The translations under genes and the position numbers were made by a program. Below the pieces are notes generated by a model. That model made no database searches. It was not told the DNA's origin and saw only the letters and a list, made by a program, of their open reading frames with translations. Positions 46,690 to 58,705 of a stretch of DNA of 64,000 bases are shown here, one piece after another. The stretch's first letter is position 1. Each line of letters starts with the position of its first letter. Source of the stretch: Sympetrum striolatum (taxonomy: Eukaryota; Arthropoda; Insecta; Odonata; Libellulidae). The stretch is from assembly GCA_947579665.1 (NCBI GenBank), contig OX388348.1, positions 5,456,001 to 5,520,000 of the forward strand, written 5' to 3'.

Positions 46690-47335
46690 GAGAAATAATA
46701 ACGTTTCTCTCCCTCGACGCCCCTTCCCCAGACGACCAACAATCCATAGCTCTGCCCCTTCAACGCACCCTTCCCAGAAGCCATCACCCTCGACGAACCT
46801 TCCCCGAGACCATCTCCCTCGACGTAACCTTCCACGATGCACACTCCCTAGACGTTACCTTCCACGAGACCCTCTCACTCGACGACCACTCTCCGAGACC
46901 CACTCCGTCGACGCCCCCTTCCGCGAGGCCCTCTCCATCGATGACATCTTTCCAGAGGCCCTCTCCCTCTACTACCACACCCCCGAGACCATATCCATCA
47001 ACGCCTCGTTCCCCGAGACCCTCTCCCTCGACCTTACCTTCCAGAAGCCCTACTCGACGACGTTACCTTCCCCAACGCAATCTCCCTCGTCGTTACCTTC
47101 CACGAGGCTCTCTACCTCGACCTTACCTTCCCGAACACCTCTCCCTCGACGTTACCTTCCACAGGGCCCTCTCAATCGACGTCCACTCCCCCGAGACCCT
47201 CTCCGTGGACGCCCCCTACGCCGATGCCCTCTTCTTCCACGCTACCTTCCCCGTGGCCCTCTCCCTCGACGACCCCTTCCCCAAGGACCCCTCTTCTTAG
47301 ACGCCCTTTCCTCGTTACTATCTCATAGCACGATA
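46690..47335. repeat. GC-rich 30-bp minisatellite at left palindrome tip
   Basis: The unit is about 30 bp, such as CCCGAGACCCTCTCCCTCGA followed by CGTTACCTT, strongly C-rich on this strand. Because 30 is a multiple of 3, long open frames rich in P, S and R arise on one strand and in G and E on the other. They are repeat artefacts. Confidence 0.9.
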
Positions 47336-47399
47336 TCCGCCACGACACCCTCCCCTCGACGTCGTCCCTTCGAACGATCTTCCACTTCAGAGTCCCACG

Positions 47400-47767
47400 A
47401 CTTGACTTTTATTTATTTGAAACAGGGGCAAGTGAGGCCCAAAAGACCCCTTGCCCCAGAGATACCCCCTTAGTTTACAGATATAATACATGTATAAGTA
47501 CATAATAAATACAGAAAAAAATACATTCTTCGATAATTACATAACAGTGGAATGAAAAGATATAATAGCACCTTTAGAAATTGTGAAAATATCATATAGA
47601 TTGTTGAAATAGGAAAAACATTTACTATACAAAACATGTATAGGTAAATAACTAAACATAACCTTTACTGATGGAGTAAACAGGAAATATGTTGATAAAA
47701 ACACATACATATTGTTGATATATTTTTGCCACCACGAGTAACATGAATGTTTAAAGTTCAGATTCAA
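47400..47767 (-). repeat. Retroelement-like 3' end, left arm copy
   Basis: Read on the minus strand this ends with CCTCACTTGCCCCTGTTTCA followed by AATAAATAAAAG, which looks like a transcript end of a non-LTR element. A 76-codon frame (MNLNFKHSCYSWW...) precedes it; it resembles no protein I know. The mirror copy is at 58339-58705. Confidence 0.5.
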
Positions 47768-47878
47768 AGTTCAAGGTTTAAAAATTTAAGGTTCAATTAG
47801 TATAAATAGATAACGGTTCACTGATTAGTTCAATAGATGATTCACTAGATAGTTCAGCAAAAACATTCCACAATTGGG

Positions 47879-48166
47879 ATGTGCACCTCACTGATTCACT
47901 TCACTTCAATAAGTCATTTTCACTTCATTCAATCAATTTCGTTTCTCAAGGAAGTTTTAATTCTCTCCCGGCTAAAATTCATCTCCATGCCATTCCCCGA
48001 CGTAGTCACCCGATGCCGTTCTCCGATGAAGTCCTGTGAGAAAAATAATACGTGTATTATTCTCCAAATTGAAACTTTAGTCAATGACACACATTCGCAT
48101 TATTGGAAATACTTAAATCAGTATCGCATAAGCGTAGTCTCCGCAAAGCACTACAGTTCGTTGTAA
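47879..48166 (+). CDS. 95-codon frame, identical in both arms, function unknown
   Basis: The frame starts MCTSLIHFTSISHFHFIQSI and ends VVSAKHYSSL. The 288 bases are the same, as far as I can read them, as the mirror copy at 57940-58227. No motif, signal peptide or domain is recognised. Identity could reflect recent duplication or gene conversion and need not mean coding. Confidence 0.2.
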   Translation: MCTSLIHFTSISHFHFIQSISFLKEVLILSRLKFISMPFPDVVTRCRSPMKSCEKNNTCIILQIETLVNDTHSHYWKYLNQYRISVVSAKHYSSL

Positions 48167-50900
48167 CGCAATTATTTATAATTCTACAACTACACCCGAA
48201 TTTATCAATAAGGATCTTTACATAATACTGTCAATAATGGTACATTTATTGAACCAAATTTAGGAAGTATAAAATGTAATTAAATAATTGATAAGCCTGT
48301 TTTAACGAAACAAATTAGAGATGCATGTACTCACAAGGAAGATGATGATCTAAAAGTAATTGAGTATATAATCAACGAAGATGTCCAGTATGTATGGATC
48401 CATTATAATTAATTAGTTTTACTAATGTTTCACGAATGCAAAGAAGAAGCCCTTTGGTACTCTATTTCTTCCTTGAATAGTTCGCAATACATAAATTAAC
48501 AATGCAATTATGATGCATGATTAATCATTCTTCAACTAGAAGAATCATAGAGGGGGAACCTTTGCAATAAGTTCAATAAGAGAGAGCAGAAATGAATTCA
48601 TGTCTAACATTTCAAAGTGCATTTTTTATGGGAAATTAACGATTCGGACGTTTAAATTTACCAAGTTTGTTTCGTAAACGTTTGGAAAAATCGAGTATCT
48701 TATGTTAATCAAACTGCTTTAAAAGAAAAATCAAAATTAATCATTAAATAGAGTAATTGTTACTGCAGAAGAAACACAATGAATATATTTACAATTACCT
48801 AAAGATTGGGATTTCTCACGATAGATGGTTATCATTATCGAGGGTCTCCAACGTTACAGTCATAGAAACCACACAAATGGCGTATTTACTTCCTAAATCT
48901 CCTTCATAGTCTCTGTTCATTAACATATTCAAGTTATAAATTGGTTATAGCCGCAATGGTAAAATGCCAAGGAGTCCAAAGCCGCATTAACTGAAAGACA
49001 CTTGATCCAACTTAAGCGAACAGTCGGTAGGGAGATAAATGAGTAGCAAGGGTAAATATCCTACCTCAGATATTTCTCTGCATTCATCTATATGAAGTAA
49101 CTAAAAAATTCAGTTGCGTTTACTACGTAGAGTGGCATTAAAGAATAATAATACGCCCTAATCTCACTTAAGACTCTGCAAAGAGTAACGCAAACAAACT
49201 AAAGTAAGGATGCTTACAATGTCCGAGATTGATTACGAAAACAAGACCTTGAACGTGTGAAAAGATGCTAAGGTGAATATGACACGAACCAGTGGCTAAT
49301 CTTAAGAATGGAAGTAATTAAAATTTAAAAGGAAGAGTCGACCTTTAGTTGATTCTTGAACTTACAGTATTTAGCTCTGATAACAAAAAGGAGTAAATGA
49401 AAGTAAGCAAATCTAAGTATAAAGGAAAACATTCCAAGGCGATATTACAGCTTAAACGGAAGGAATGAAAGAGAAAAAACTAAATTAATCCCTTCCACTT
49501 TCACCATGCCGTCATTGCTCACAAACATCTAAGTAGGCAATGCTCAAAGAATGATGAGTCATACATTGCAGTGATATTTGTTGTCTATGTATTCACTGTC
49601 TAATTTATGAATCAGGAATCATAAACTTAGATGGGAATTACACTTAAAGTTGACTTTATTTAAGAATGGATACGAAGAAATTGGAATATAAGAGAATGTT
49701 TATAATACAATTCCAATTTATTATTTTAAGTCCTCATTTAAATTGCGAAACTTGCACTTCATAAATACTGAATTGCCGATTGGTTATCAACGTGAAATCC
49801 ATAAACAACCCAAACGCTAAGAACCTAGCGAATTTTTCCTTATATGTCATTTTGCTTAATATCACTAAATTCCCAACAGCAATTTAGAAAGGATGATTTA
49901 ACATACTTTTGCCAATGATGTATGTGTGATCAATGAGCAGTGATATAAGATCGTAAGTTTTAGTTAGCGATTTATCTATCTTACTTCCTGAAAATACTAA
50001 ATCTCAGAAAAAGAACTACTCTTCGTATGATGTATGGTTAAAACTAAATAACTCTATTAAAGTGGACTAAATCCTCTTTAAAAACCGTTATTGAGCTAAA
50101 TTAATACTAGCCTTGTTCACCAAGGTTACGAATTCCTTCTAATGACGAAATGTTATAATATTATCAATTTTTTCAACGAGATTTTAGAAAAATCAAACGG
50201 AAAGTTAAATTAAACGACCAAATAAAGGAGTCAGAATCAAATTCCTCATCTTTTCACGCTCTCTAAATTTCGTATGACCTTGCGAATTTAGAAAGTATTT
50301 TTTAATAAATAAAAAAAACCTAAAAAGGACTAACTGTTCATGAATATCTTATGGAAAAGTGTCAATATAACTGTTATAGAAAGGCAAACGATTATGCAAA
50401 TAATAACTATTCCATATTCTTGACTGAAAGGACATTATTTACTCTTTAAAGCTCAAACAATTCGCAAGTATTGAAACTTGCTTTTTACTCTTAAACACAT
50501 TTCTACGTACGTTCATTGTTTGATGTTGATTTAGTTTGACGTTTATGAGGCAATTACAATTGCTGTATATATGCTCTTCGTTGAATGGTCGTTTCTACAA
50601 CGATTGCTCCGGCACTTTTTGTTTTTAGAATATATTTACAGCTAAAACATCAGTATTTACAGAGAACACTTGGTAGTAATCAATATACTCCATGTGCTAG
50701 AGAATGCAAAATATTGGTGCCGTTTCAGGCTGAATCTGAAGCATATTTTCAAAAATAATACTAATATAAATTAATGTAAATCAATAGTGATGTATATCCG
50801 CTATCATGGAGACTATTGATGAATGAAAAAAATGGAAAAAAGGTCATTTTTTCGCAAAATATACGTTATAGCGAACATACTGAAATAGTACTTTAAATAA

Positions 50901-51660
50901 CATTAGATTCAATTTGTACTCACTGTATTCTGTGTTGCACCCACGGACCGAACAACTCTCCTCAGCGTCTCTGCATTCCTACTCTTCCTCATCCGTGCTG
51001 GGGAACGGTTCCGAGTCCGAATCCAAAAATACTCAGTATCTTTCATACAAGAATAGGAATAGTAATAACATTTGATTCATATTACACTCATTCTATTGTG
51101 TATTCCATCCCTGGAATGAACATCTCTCCTCAGCATCCCTGCGCTCCTACTCCTCTCTCCAATGATGAAGAAAAGACCCGTGTATGATAACTAGAACAAA
51201 TAAAAAACAATAAATAAATAATTGTTTTCGAAACATAATATACCATGTCAACCCTAAAATTCTTATTATTTAACTAAGTTGATTTATAATAGTAATAACA
51301 TTGGATTCAAATTATACTTATTGTATTCTTAATTCCATTCCTGGACTGAATATGTCTCCTCAGCATCTCTGCGCTCCTACTCTTCTCTTCCATGATGAAG
51401 AAATATAGCGAGCATTTCTAAATGGAATAAATAAAAAAGCCAGTAATTAAATGATTATTTACAAAAGATAATACACCATATCAATCCAAAAATGCTTGGC
51501 ATCTATCATACTTGAATAGGAATAGTAATAACATTGGATTAAAATTATACTCATTGTATTCCGAGTTAATTCCATGTATTAAATTCCCGCTCAGCGTCCT
51601 CCTCAGCTGTAATACGATGGAGAAACGTTTTCTTTACATGTTAGACTGTTGAGGAATAAA
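50901..51660. repeat. ~230-bp tandem blocks, left arm (four)
   Basis: Blocks start near 50901, 51069, 51299 and 51531, each with AATAACATT.GATTCAAATT then TACTCATTGTATTC and then CTCCTCAGC.TC..TGC.CTCCTACTC. The first block lacks part of the unit. The mirror array has five blocks. Confidence 0.8.
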
Positions 51661-53159
51661 GGAAAAATAATATTACTGATCATGCGCTTACCCGATTCCT
51701 GCATTTAAATGCCATGTCCCATGGAAGAGTTGTCTTCTAAATATTAAATATCTCGCTTATTTATTTAATATTCTGAACATATCATTTAAAAAGAATTAAG
51801 CTGTAAAGTGCTTCCGGAAAATTTCGCTTGATAACACTTGGTTGAACGCCCTTTTGCTGTCACACCTAAGACACCAGGAAAAATCCTCTAATAGCGAGAG
51901 ATTTCTCTTCCTCGGAACTTGAAGTGAGAAGAAAGCACAATTTAATGAAGTATTTACAGAAGATATTGTAAAATGCAAGTATAAGAGCGATCTTATGTTT
52001 TACAGATAGCTCCAACAAGGATATCTTAAACGACGTCACAGGACATGGTCTGATACCAAATCGAAGGTATTTGGGAACTACTGCTTCGGTAGTCAATGCA
52101 ATTAATATTGTATCTCGAAAATAGATGGATGTTAATTGAAATTTATCTAATAAAACACTACATCTTGCTCATGTTATTCAAATATGGAAATTCAACTTGA
52201 ATACGATACAAATATTCAAGCGAAACGGAAATGTATTAGTTAATGGATAATCAAGGTTCTTTAAACGATAATGATTCGTCAATTAAAAATTTTTCATGGT
52301 AAGTAGAGCGTGTTTACTGAAATGATTAGGGTATATTATTTACGATCGTTTCCGTAATTAAACTCTGGTAATTCAGTTGAAGACAAAAAGCTGTGATGGA
52401 AAACATCTTAGCCTTACGTTAAATTGAATATTAATAATTCGTAACTGATAGAAATTCATGATTCAAGAGTGAAAATTTGAATCTAATATTGATGGAAAGG
52501 CTTAAAGAAAGAATTCATTCGAAGGATAACTTATAGGAAAAAAAAGTTATTTTTCACATATAAACCCCGTTAATATGACATCGGCTGATGGTATCCCTTA
52601 CTTATCCCGTAGTTATTTCTAAAATTATTAGTAAACCTATATCATCCTGCTGTTATTATTATAAATGAATTTTGAATTAATAATTGTTTGAGGAATATAG
52701 CGCCGCTGTGATGCATTTGTTATTCAAAATCGATGCAAAAATAATAACGCTCAATACGATTACCTGCGAGAAAAACTTCGACCCCAAAGACTGAAGAATG
52801 GATTCATGAAAACCAAGGACAAATTTAATCTGAATAACAAACGTTAGCTGAACTGCTATTCAAGGTTAAAGAAAAAGAAAGATGAAATCTGTTTCTTATT
52901 TCTCGCGTCTGTATTACATAACTGTGAAGAAACATCATCTGCTAACTCGTGAAATATATTTGTAGAAACAATCGAAATAACATTCTCTGAACAAAAAACC
53001 AAAAATTAATCTTTAGAACTTAATCTAGAGTAATTCATGACGATGCACATACTTACCAAATATATGACATCCCCGACGAGGTCCACGAAAAGCTTGACAT
53101 CAGGAAATATCCTCTAATTTAATGAATATATACTTCTCGACTACAATTAATCAAATGAT

Positions 53160-53404
53160 AATTAAGTTAAACTTCGAAATTTGTTCGCGTATGCTCGGTT
53201 TCGAACTTATCGCACTTCCACATTTCAAAAGTTACCGGTATATCGAAAAAACGAGAAACAGCATCTCCACACCGGGTGACGTCTCCGAAGCAACTGAAGT
53301 TTAAACTATTAAAATAACTGTTGAACCAAATACTGAGCTGTGATTGGTTGGTGGTTGAAATTTCTTTTCGATCTTCTCTTTTTCCACTACCGTTGGTAGA
53401 CGTC
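53160..53404. other. Palindrome spacer (loop)
   Basis: About 245 bp that are not repeated in either arm. Two short open frames cross it (53122-53304 + and 53167-53409 -) with no known motif. The right edge carries an extra TTTGATTTGATT compared with the left edge. Confidence 0.8.
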
Positions 53405-53476
53405 ATCATTTGATTTGATTTGATTAATTGTAGTCGAGAAGTATATATTCATTAAATTAGAGGATATTTCCTGATG

Positions 53477-53940
53477 TCAAGCTTTTCGTGGACCTCGTCG
53501 GGGATGTCATATATTTGGTAAGTATGTGCATCGTCATGAATTACTCTAGATTAAGTTCTAAAGATTAATTTTTGGTTTTTTGTTCAGAGAATGTTATTTC
53601 GATTGTTTCGACAAATACATTTCACGAGTTAGCAGATGATGTGTTTCTTCACAGTTATGTAATACAAACGCGAGAAATAGGAAACAGATTTCATCTTTCT
53701 TTTTCTTTAACCTTGAATAGCAGTTCAGCTAACGTTTGTTATTCAGATTAAATTTGTCCTTGGTTTTCATGAATCCATTCTTCAGTCTTTTGGGGTCGAA
53801 GTTTTTCAATGTCAAGCTTTACTTAGACCTCGTCGGGGATCTCATATATTTGGTAAGTATGTGCATCGTCATGAATTAATCTATATTAAGTTCTAAAGAT
53901 TAATTTTTGGTTTTTTGTTCAGAGAATGTTATTTCGAAAT
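53477..53940. repeat. Arm-specific direct duplication next to the spacer
   Basis: The block AATGTCAAGCTTTACTTAGA...GAATGTTATTTCGAA at about 53813-53940 repeats about 53477-53601 with small changes (GACCTCGTCGGGGAT.TCAT, GGTAAGTATGTGCATCGTCA). The left arm has only one copy, and in its second position holds about 145 bp of unrelated sequence (52620-52768). Confidence 0.8.
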
Positions 53941-54559
53941 TTTTAGAAATTACTACGGGATTTTTTAAGGATACCATAAGCAGATGTCATTGACGGGGTT
54001 TATATATGAAACCTAACGTCCTATTTTTCCTCCGGTAAGTTATCCTTCGAATTAATTCATTATGTGAGCCTTTCTATCAATATTAGATTCAATATTTTAC
54101 TCTCGAATCATGAATTTCTATCAGTTACGAATTATTAATATTCAAATTAACGTCAGCCTAAGATGGTATCCATCACTGCTTTTTGTCTTCAACTGAATTA
54201 CCAGAGTTTAATTACGGAAACGATTGTAAATAATATACCCTAATTATTTCAGTAAACACGCTCTACTTACCATGACAAATATTTAATTGACGAATCATTA
54301 TCGTTTAAAGTACCTTGATTATCCATTAACTAATACATTTCCGTTTTGCTTGGGTATTTTAATCGGACTCAAGTTGAGATTCCATGTTTGAATTATATGA
54401 GAAAGATGTAGTGTTTTATTAGATAAATTTCAATTCACATACATCTATTTTTGAGATAAAATGAATAAATTGCATTGATTACCGAAGCAGTAGTTCCCAA
54501 ATACCTTCGATTTGGTATCAGACCATGTCCTGTGACGTCGTTTATATGGTGTAGTTTGA

Positions 54560-55662
54560 ATTGGAAATAATTATTGATATACTGGCTTTTTTATTAATAC
54601 TAGTTATTAACGATCGAGTCTTCCCATCATCACTGAAGACTGAGTGGTAGCGAAGAGATGCTGAGGAGAAATATTCGGTCCGGGGATATATGTATTAGGA
54701 ATACAATGAGTATAATTTCAATCCAATGTTATTACTATCCCTATTCAAGTACGATAGATGCCAAGCATTTTTGGATTGATATGGTGTATTTTGTTTTTGA
54801 AGCATTCATTTATTGACTGGCTTTTTATATTTTTTTCTAGTTATTCATGCTCGCGTCTTTTCATCATCATTGAAGACAGAGTAGTAGCGAAGAGATGCTG
54901 AGGATAGATATTCATTCCAGGGATGGAATACACAATACAATGAGTGTAATATGAATCAAATGTTATTACTATTCCTATTCAAGTATGAAAGATACTGAGT
55001 ATTTTTGGATTTATATGGTATATTTTGTTTTGGAAATAATCATGTATTTACTGGATTTTTTATTTATTCTTTTTAGAAATGCTCGCTGTATTTCTTCATC
55101 ATGGAAAAGAAGAGTAGGAGCGCATAGATGCTGAGGAGAGATATTTGGTCCAGGAATTGAATTAAAAATACAATGAGTATAATTTGAATCCAATCTTATT
55201 ACTATTATAAATCAACTTAGTTAAATAATAAGAATTTTAGAGTTGACATGGTATATTTTGTTTCGAAAACAATAATTTATTTATTGTTTTTTTTATTTGT
55301 TCTAGTTATCATACACGCGTCTTGTCTTCATCATTGGAGAGAGGAGTAGGAGCGCAGGGATGCTGAGGAGAGATATTCATTCCAGGGATGAAATACACAA
55401 TAGGATGAGTGTAATATGAATCAAATGTTATTACTATTCCTATTCAAGTATGAAAGATACTGAGTATTTTTGGATTAACTTGGTGTATTTAGTTTTTGAA
55501 GTTATATTTTATTTACTCTCTTTTTTTAATTCTTCCGAGACAAACTCGGAACCGTTCCCCAGCACGGATGAGGAAGAGTAGGAATGCAGAGACGCTGAGG
55601 AGAGTTATTCGGTCCGTGGGTGCAACACAGAATACAGTGAGTACAAATTGAATCTAATGTTA
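54560..55662. repeat. ~230-bp tandem blocks, right arm (five)
   Basis: Blocks repeat with T-rich DNA ending in TCTAG, about 100 bp with GATGCTGAGGAGAGATATTC, then ACAATGAGTATAATTTGAAT, TTATTACTATTCCTATTCAA and GTATTTTTGGATT. Block ends near 54590, 54836, 55075, 55305 and 55540. Several have an acceptor-like TAG before and a donor-like GTGAGT (at 55634-55642) or ATGAGT after the 100-bp part. Confidence 0.8.
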
Positions 55663-57939
55663 TTTGAAATCCTTTGTTCGCTATTACGTAATTTCTGGAA
55701 ACCTAATGACCCTCTTAACTATTGTTTTCGTTCATTTAAAGTCTCCAATGTCATATGTACATGGTTATACGTCACAATTGATTTACTTTAAATCTATATC
55801 AGTATTATTTTTGAAAACATACTTCAGATTCAGCCTGAAACGGAACTTATATTTTATATTCTCTAACGCATCGTCTAAGTAATTTTAAGTTTGATTTTAT
55901 TTTTTAAAATTACTTACTGAATTCGCAAGGTCATATGAAATAGGGAGAGCATGAAAAGATGAGTAATTCAAATGTGACTCCTTTATTTGGTCGTTTAATT
56001 TAACTTTCCGTTTGGTTTTTCTAAAATCTCGTTGAAAAAATTGATAATATTATAACATTGCGTCATTAGAAAGAAATTCGTAAACTTGGTGAACAAGGCT
56101 AATATTAATTTAGCTCAATAACGCTTTTTAAAGAGGATTTAGTCCACTTTAATAGAGTTATTTAGTTTTAACCATACATAATACGAAGAGTAGTTTTTTT
56201 TCTGAGATTTAGTATTTTCAAGAAGTAAGATAGATAAATCGCTAACTAAAACTTACGATCTTATATCACTGCTCATTGATTATACTGGCAATGGCAAAAG
56301 TATGTTAAATCATCCTTTTTCAATTGCTGTTGGGAATTTAGTGATTTTAAGCAAAAATGACATATAAGGAAAAATTCGCTAGGTTATTAGCGTTTGGGTT
56401 GTTTATGGATTTCACGTTGATAACCAATCGGCAATTCAGTTTTTATGGTGTGCAAGTTTCGCAATTTAAATGAGGACTTAAAATGATAAAATTGGGATTG
56501 TATTATAAACATTCTCTAATATTCCGATTTCGTCGCATTCTATTCTTAAATAAAGTTAAAGGGAAAAGAAATCTTTGAGCAAGGAGCAGTCAACTTTAAA
56601 TGTAATTCTCATCTAAGTTTATGATTTATGTTTCATAAACTAGACAGTGTATACATAGACAACAAATATCACTGCAATGTATGACTCATCATTATTTGAG
56701 TATTCCCTACTTAGATTTTTCAATCTTGTCAGCATTGTCGGCGTGGTGAAAGTGGATGGCATTAGTTTAGTGATTTCCCTTTCATTCCTTCCGTTTACGC
56801 TGTAATATCGCCTTGGAATGTTTTCGTTCATACATAGATTTGTTTACTTTCATTTACTCCTTTTTGTTATCAGAGCTAAATACTGTAAGTTCAAGAATCA
56901 ACTAAAAGTCGACTCTTCCTTTTAAATTTTAATTACTTCCATTCTTAAGATTAGCCTCTGGTTCGTGTCATATTCACCTTAGCATCTTTTCACACGTTCA
57001 AGGTCTTGTTTTCGTAAACAATCTCGGACATTGTAAGCATCTTTACTTTAGTTTGTTTGCGTTACTCTTTGCAGAGTCTTAAGTGAGATTAGGGCGTGTT
57101 ATTATTCTTTAATGCCACTCTACGTAGTAAACGCAACTGAATTTTTTAGTTACTTCATATAGATGAATGCAGAGAAATATCTGAGGTAGGATATTTACCC
57201 TTGCTACTCATTTATCTCCCTACCGACTGTTCGCTTAAGGTGGATCAAGTGTCTTTCAGTTGACGCGGCTTTGGACTCCTTGGCATTTTACCATTGCGGC
57301 TATAACCAATTTATAACTTGAATATGTTAATGAACAGAGACTATGAAGGAGATTTAGGCCGTAAATACGCCATTTGTGTGGTTTCTATGACTGTAACGTT
57401 GGAGACCCGCAATAATGATAACCCTCTATCGTGAAAAATCCCAATCTTTGGGATCCCAATCCTCAATCCCATCCCAAATGCACTTCGAGATGTTGGACAT
57501 GAATTTATTTCTGCTCTCTCTCTCTCTTATTGAACTTATTGCAACGGTCCCCCCTCTATGATTCTTCTAGTTGAAGAATGATTAATAATGCATCATAATT
57601 GCATTGTTAATTTATGTATTGCGAACTATTCAAGGAAGAAATAGAGTACCAAAGGGCTTCTTCTTTGCATTCGTGAAACATTAGTAAAACTAATTAATTA
57701 TAATGGATCCATACATACTGGACATCTTCGTTGATTATATACTCAATTACTTTTAGATCATCATCTTCCTTGTGAGTACATGCATCTCTAATTTGTTTCG
57801 TTAAAACAGGCTTATCAATTATTTAATTACATTTTATACTTCCTAAATTTGGTTCAATAAATGTACCATTATTGACAGTATTATGTAAAGATCCTTATTG
57901 ATAAATTCGGGTGTAGTTGTAGAATTATAAATAATTGCG

Positions 57940-58227
57940 TTACAACGAACTGTAGTGCTTTGCGGAGACTACGCTTATGCGATACTGATTTAAGTATTTC
58001 CAATAATGCGAATGTGTGTCATTGACTAAAGTTTCAATTTGGAGAATAATACACGTATTATTTTTCTCACAGGACTTCATCGGAGAACGGCATCGGGTGA
58101 CTACGTCGGGGAATGGCATGGAGATGAATTTTAGCCGGGAGAGAATTAAAACTTCCTTGAGAAACGAAATTGATTGAATGAAGTGAAAATGACTTATTGA
58201 AGTGAAGTGAATCAGTGAGGTGCACAT
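57940..58227 (-). CDS. Mirror copy of the 95-codon frame
   Basis: Same 95 residues as 47879-48166, on the opposite strand. The neighbouring sequence also matches closely, so the identity extends beyond the frame and is not by itself evidence of protein-level selection. Confidence 0.2.
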   Translation of the reverse strand: MCTSLIHFTSISHFHFIQSISFLKEVLILSRLKFISMPFPDVVTRCRSPMKSCEKNNTCIILQIETLVNDTHSHYWKYLNQYRISVVSAKHYSSL

Positions 58228-58338
58228 CCCAATTGTGGAATGTTTTTGCTGAACTATCTAGTGAATCATCTATTGAACTAATCAGTGAACCGTTATCTAT
58301 TTATACTAATTGAACCTTAAATTTTTAAACCTTGAACT

Positions 58339-58705
58339 TTGAATTTGAACTTTAAAACATTCATGTTACTCGTGGTGGCAAAATATATCAACAATATGTA
58401 TGTGTTTTTATCAACATATTTCCTGTTTACTCCATCATTAAAGGTTATGTTTAGTTATTTACCTATACATGTTTTGTATAGTAAATGTTTTTCCTATTTC
58501 AACAATCTATATGATATTTTCACAATTTCTAAAGGTGCTATTATATCTTTTCATTCCACTGTTATGTAATTATCGAAGAATGTAATTTTTTCTGTATTTA
58601 TTATGTACTTATACATGTATTATATCTGCATACTAAGGGTGTATCTCTGGGGCAAGGGGTCTTTTGGGCCTCACTTGTCCCTGTTTCAAATAAATAAAAG
58701 TCAAG
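58339..58705 (+). repeat. Retroelement-like 3' end, right arm copy
   Basis: On the + strand it ends GGCCTCACTTGTCCCTGTTT then CAAATAAATAAAAG, mirroring 47400-47767. The 76-codon frame at 58339-58569 differs from its partner near the start (MNLNFKTFMLLVVAK) because of small indels, which speaks against coding constraint. Confidence 0.5.

Larger units (their letters stand above)
46690..53159 (+). repeat. Giant inverted repeat, left arm
   Basis: This arm is the reverse complement of 53405-59575. Order from the tip inward: 30-bp minisatellite (46690-47335), a LINE-3'-end-like segment (47400-47530), a stretch with the 95-codon frame 47879-48166, about 2.3 kb of AT-rich single-copy-like DNA, four ~230-bp tandem blocks (50901-51660), a segment of about 370 bp absent from the other arm (51660-52028), and the inner part up to the spacer. 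No known protein is encoded. Confidence 0.92.

Noticed and set aside
46941..47300. 119-codon P/S/R-rich frame
   Set aside because: Same 30-bp minisatellite at the left palindrome tip.
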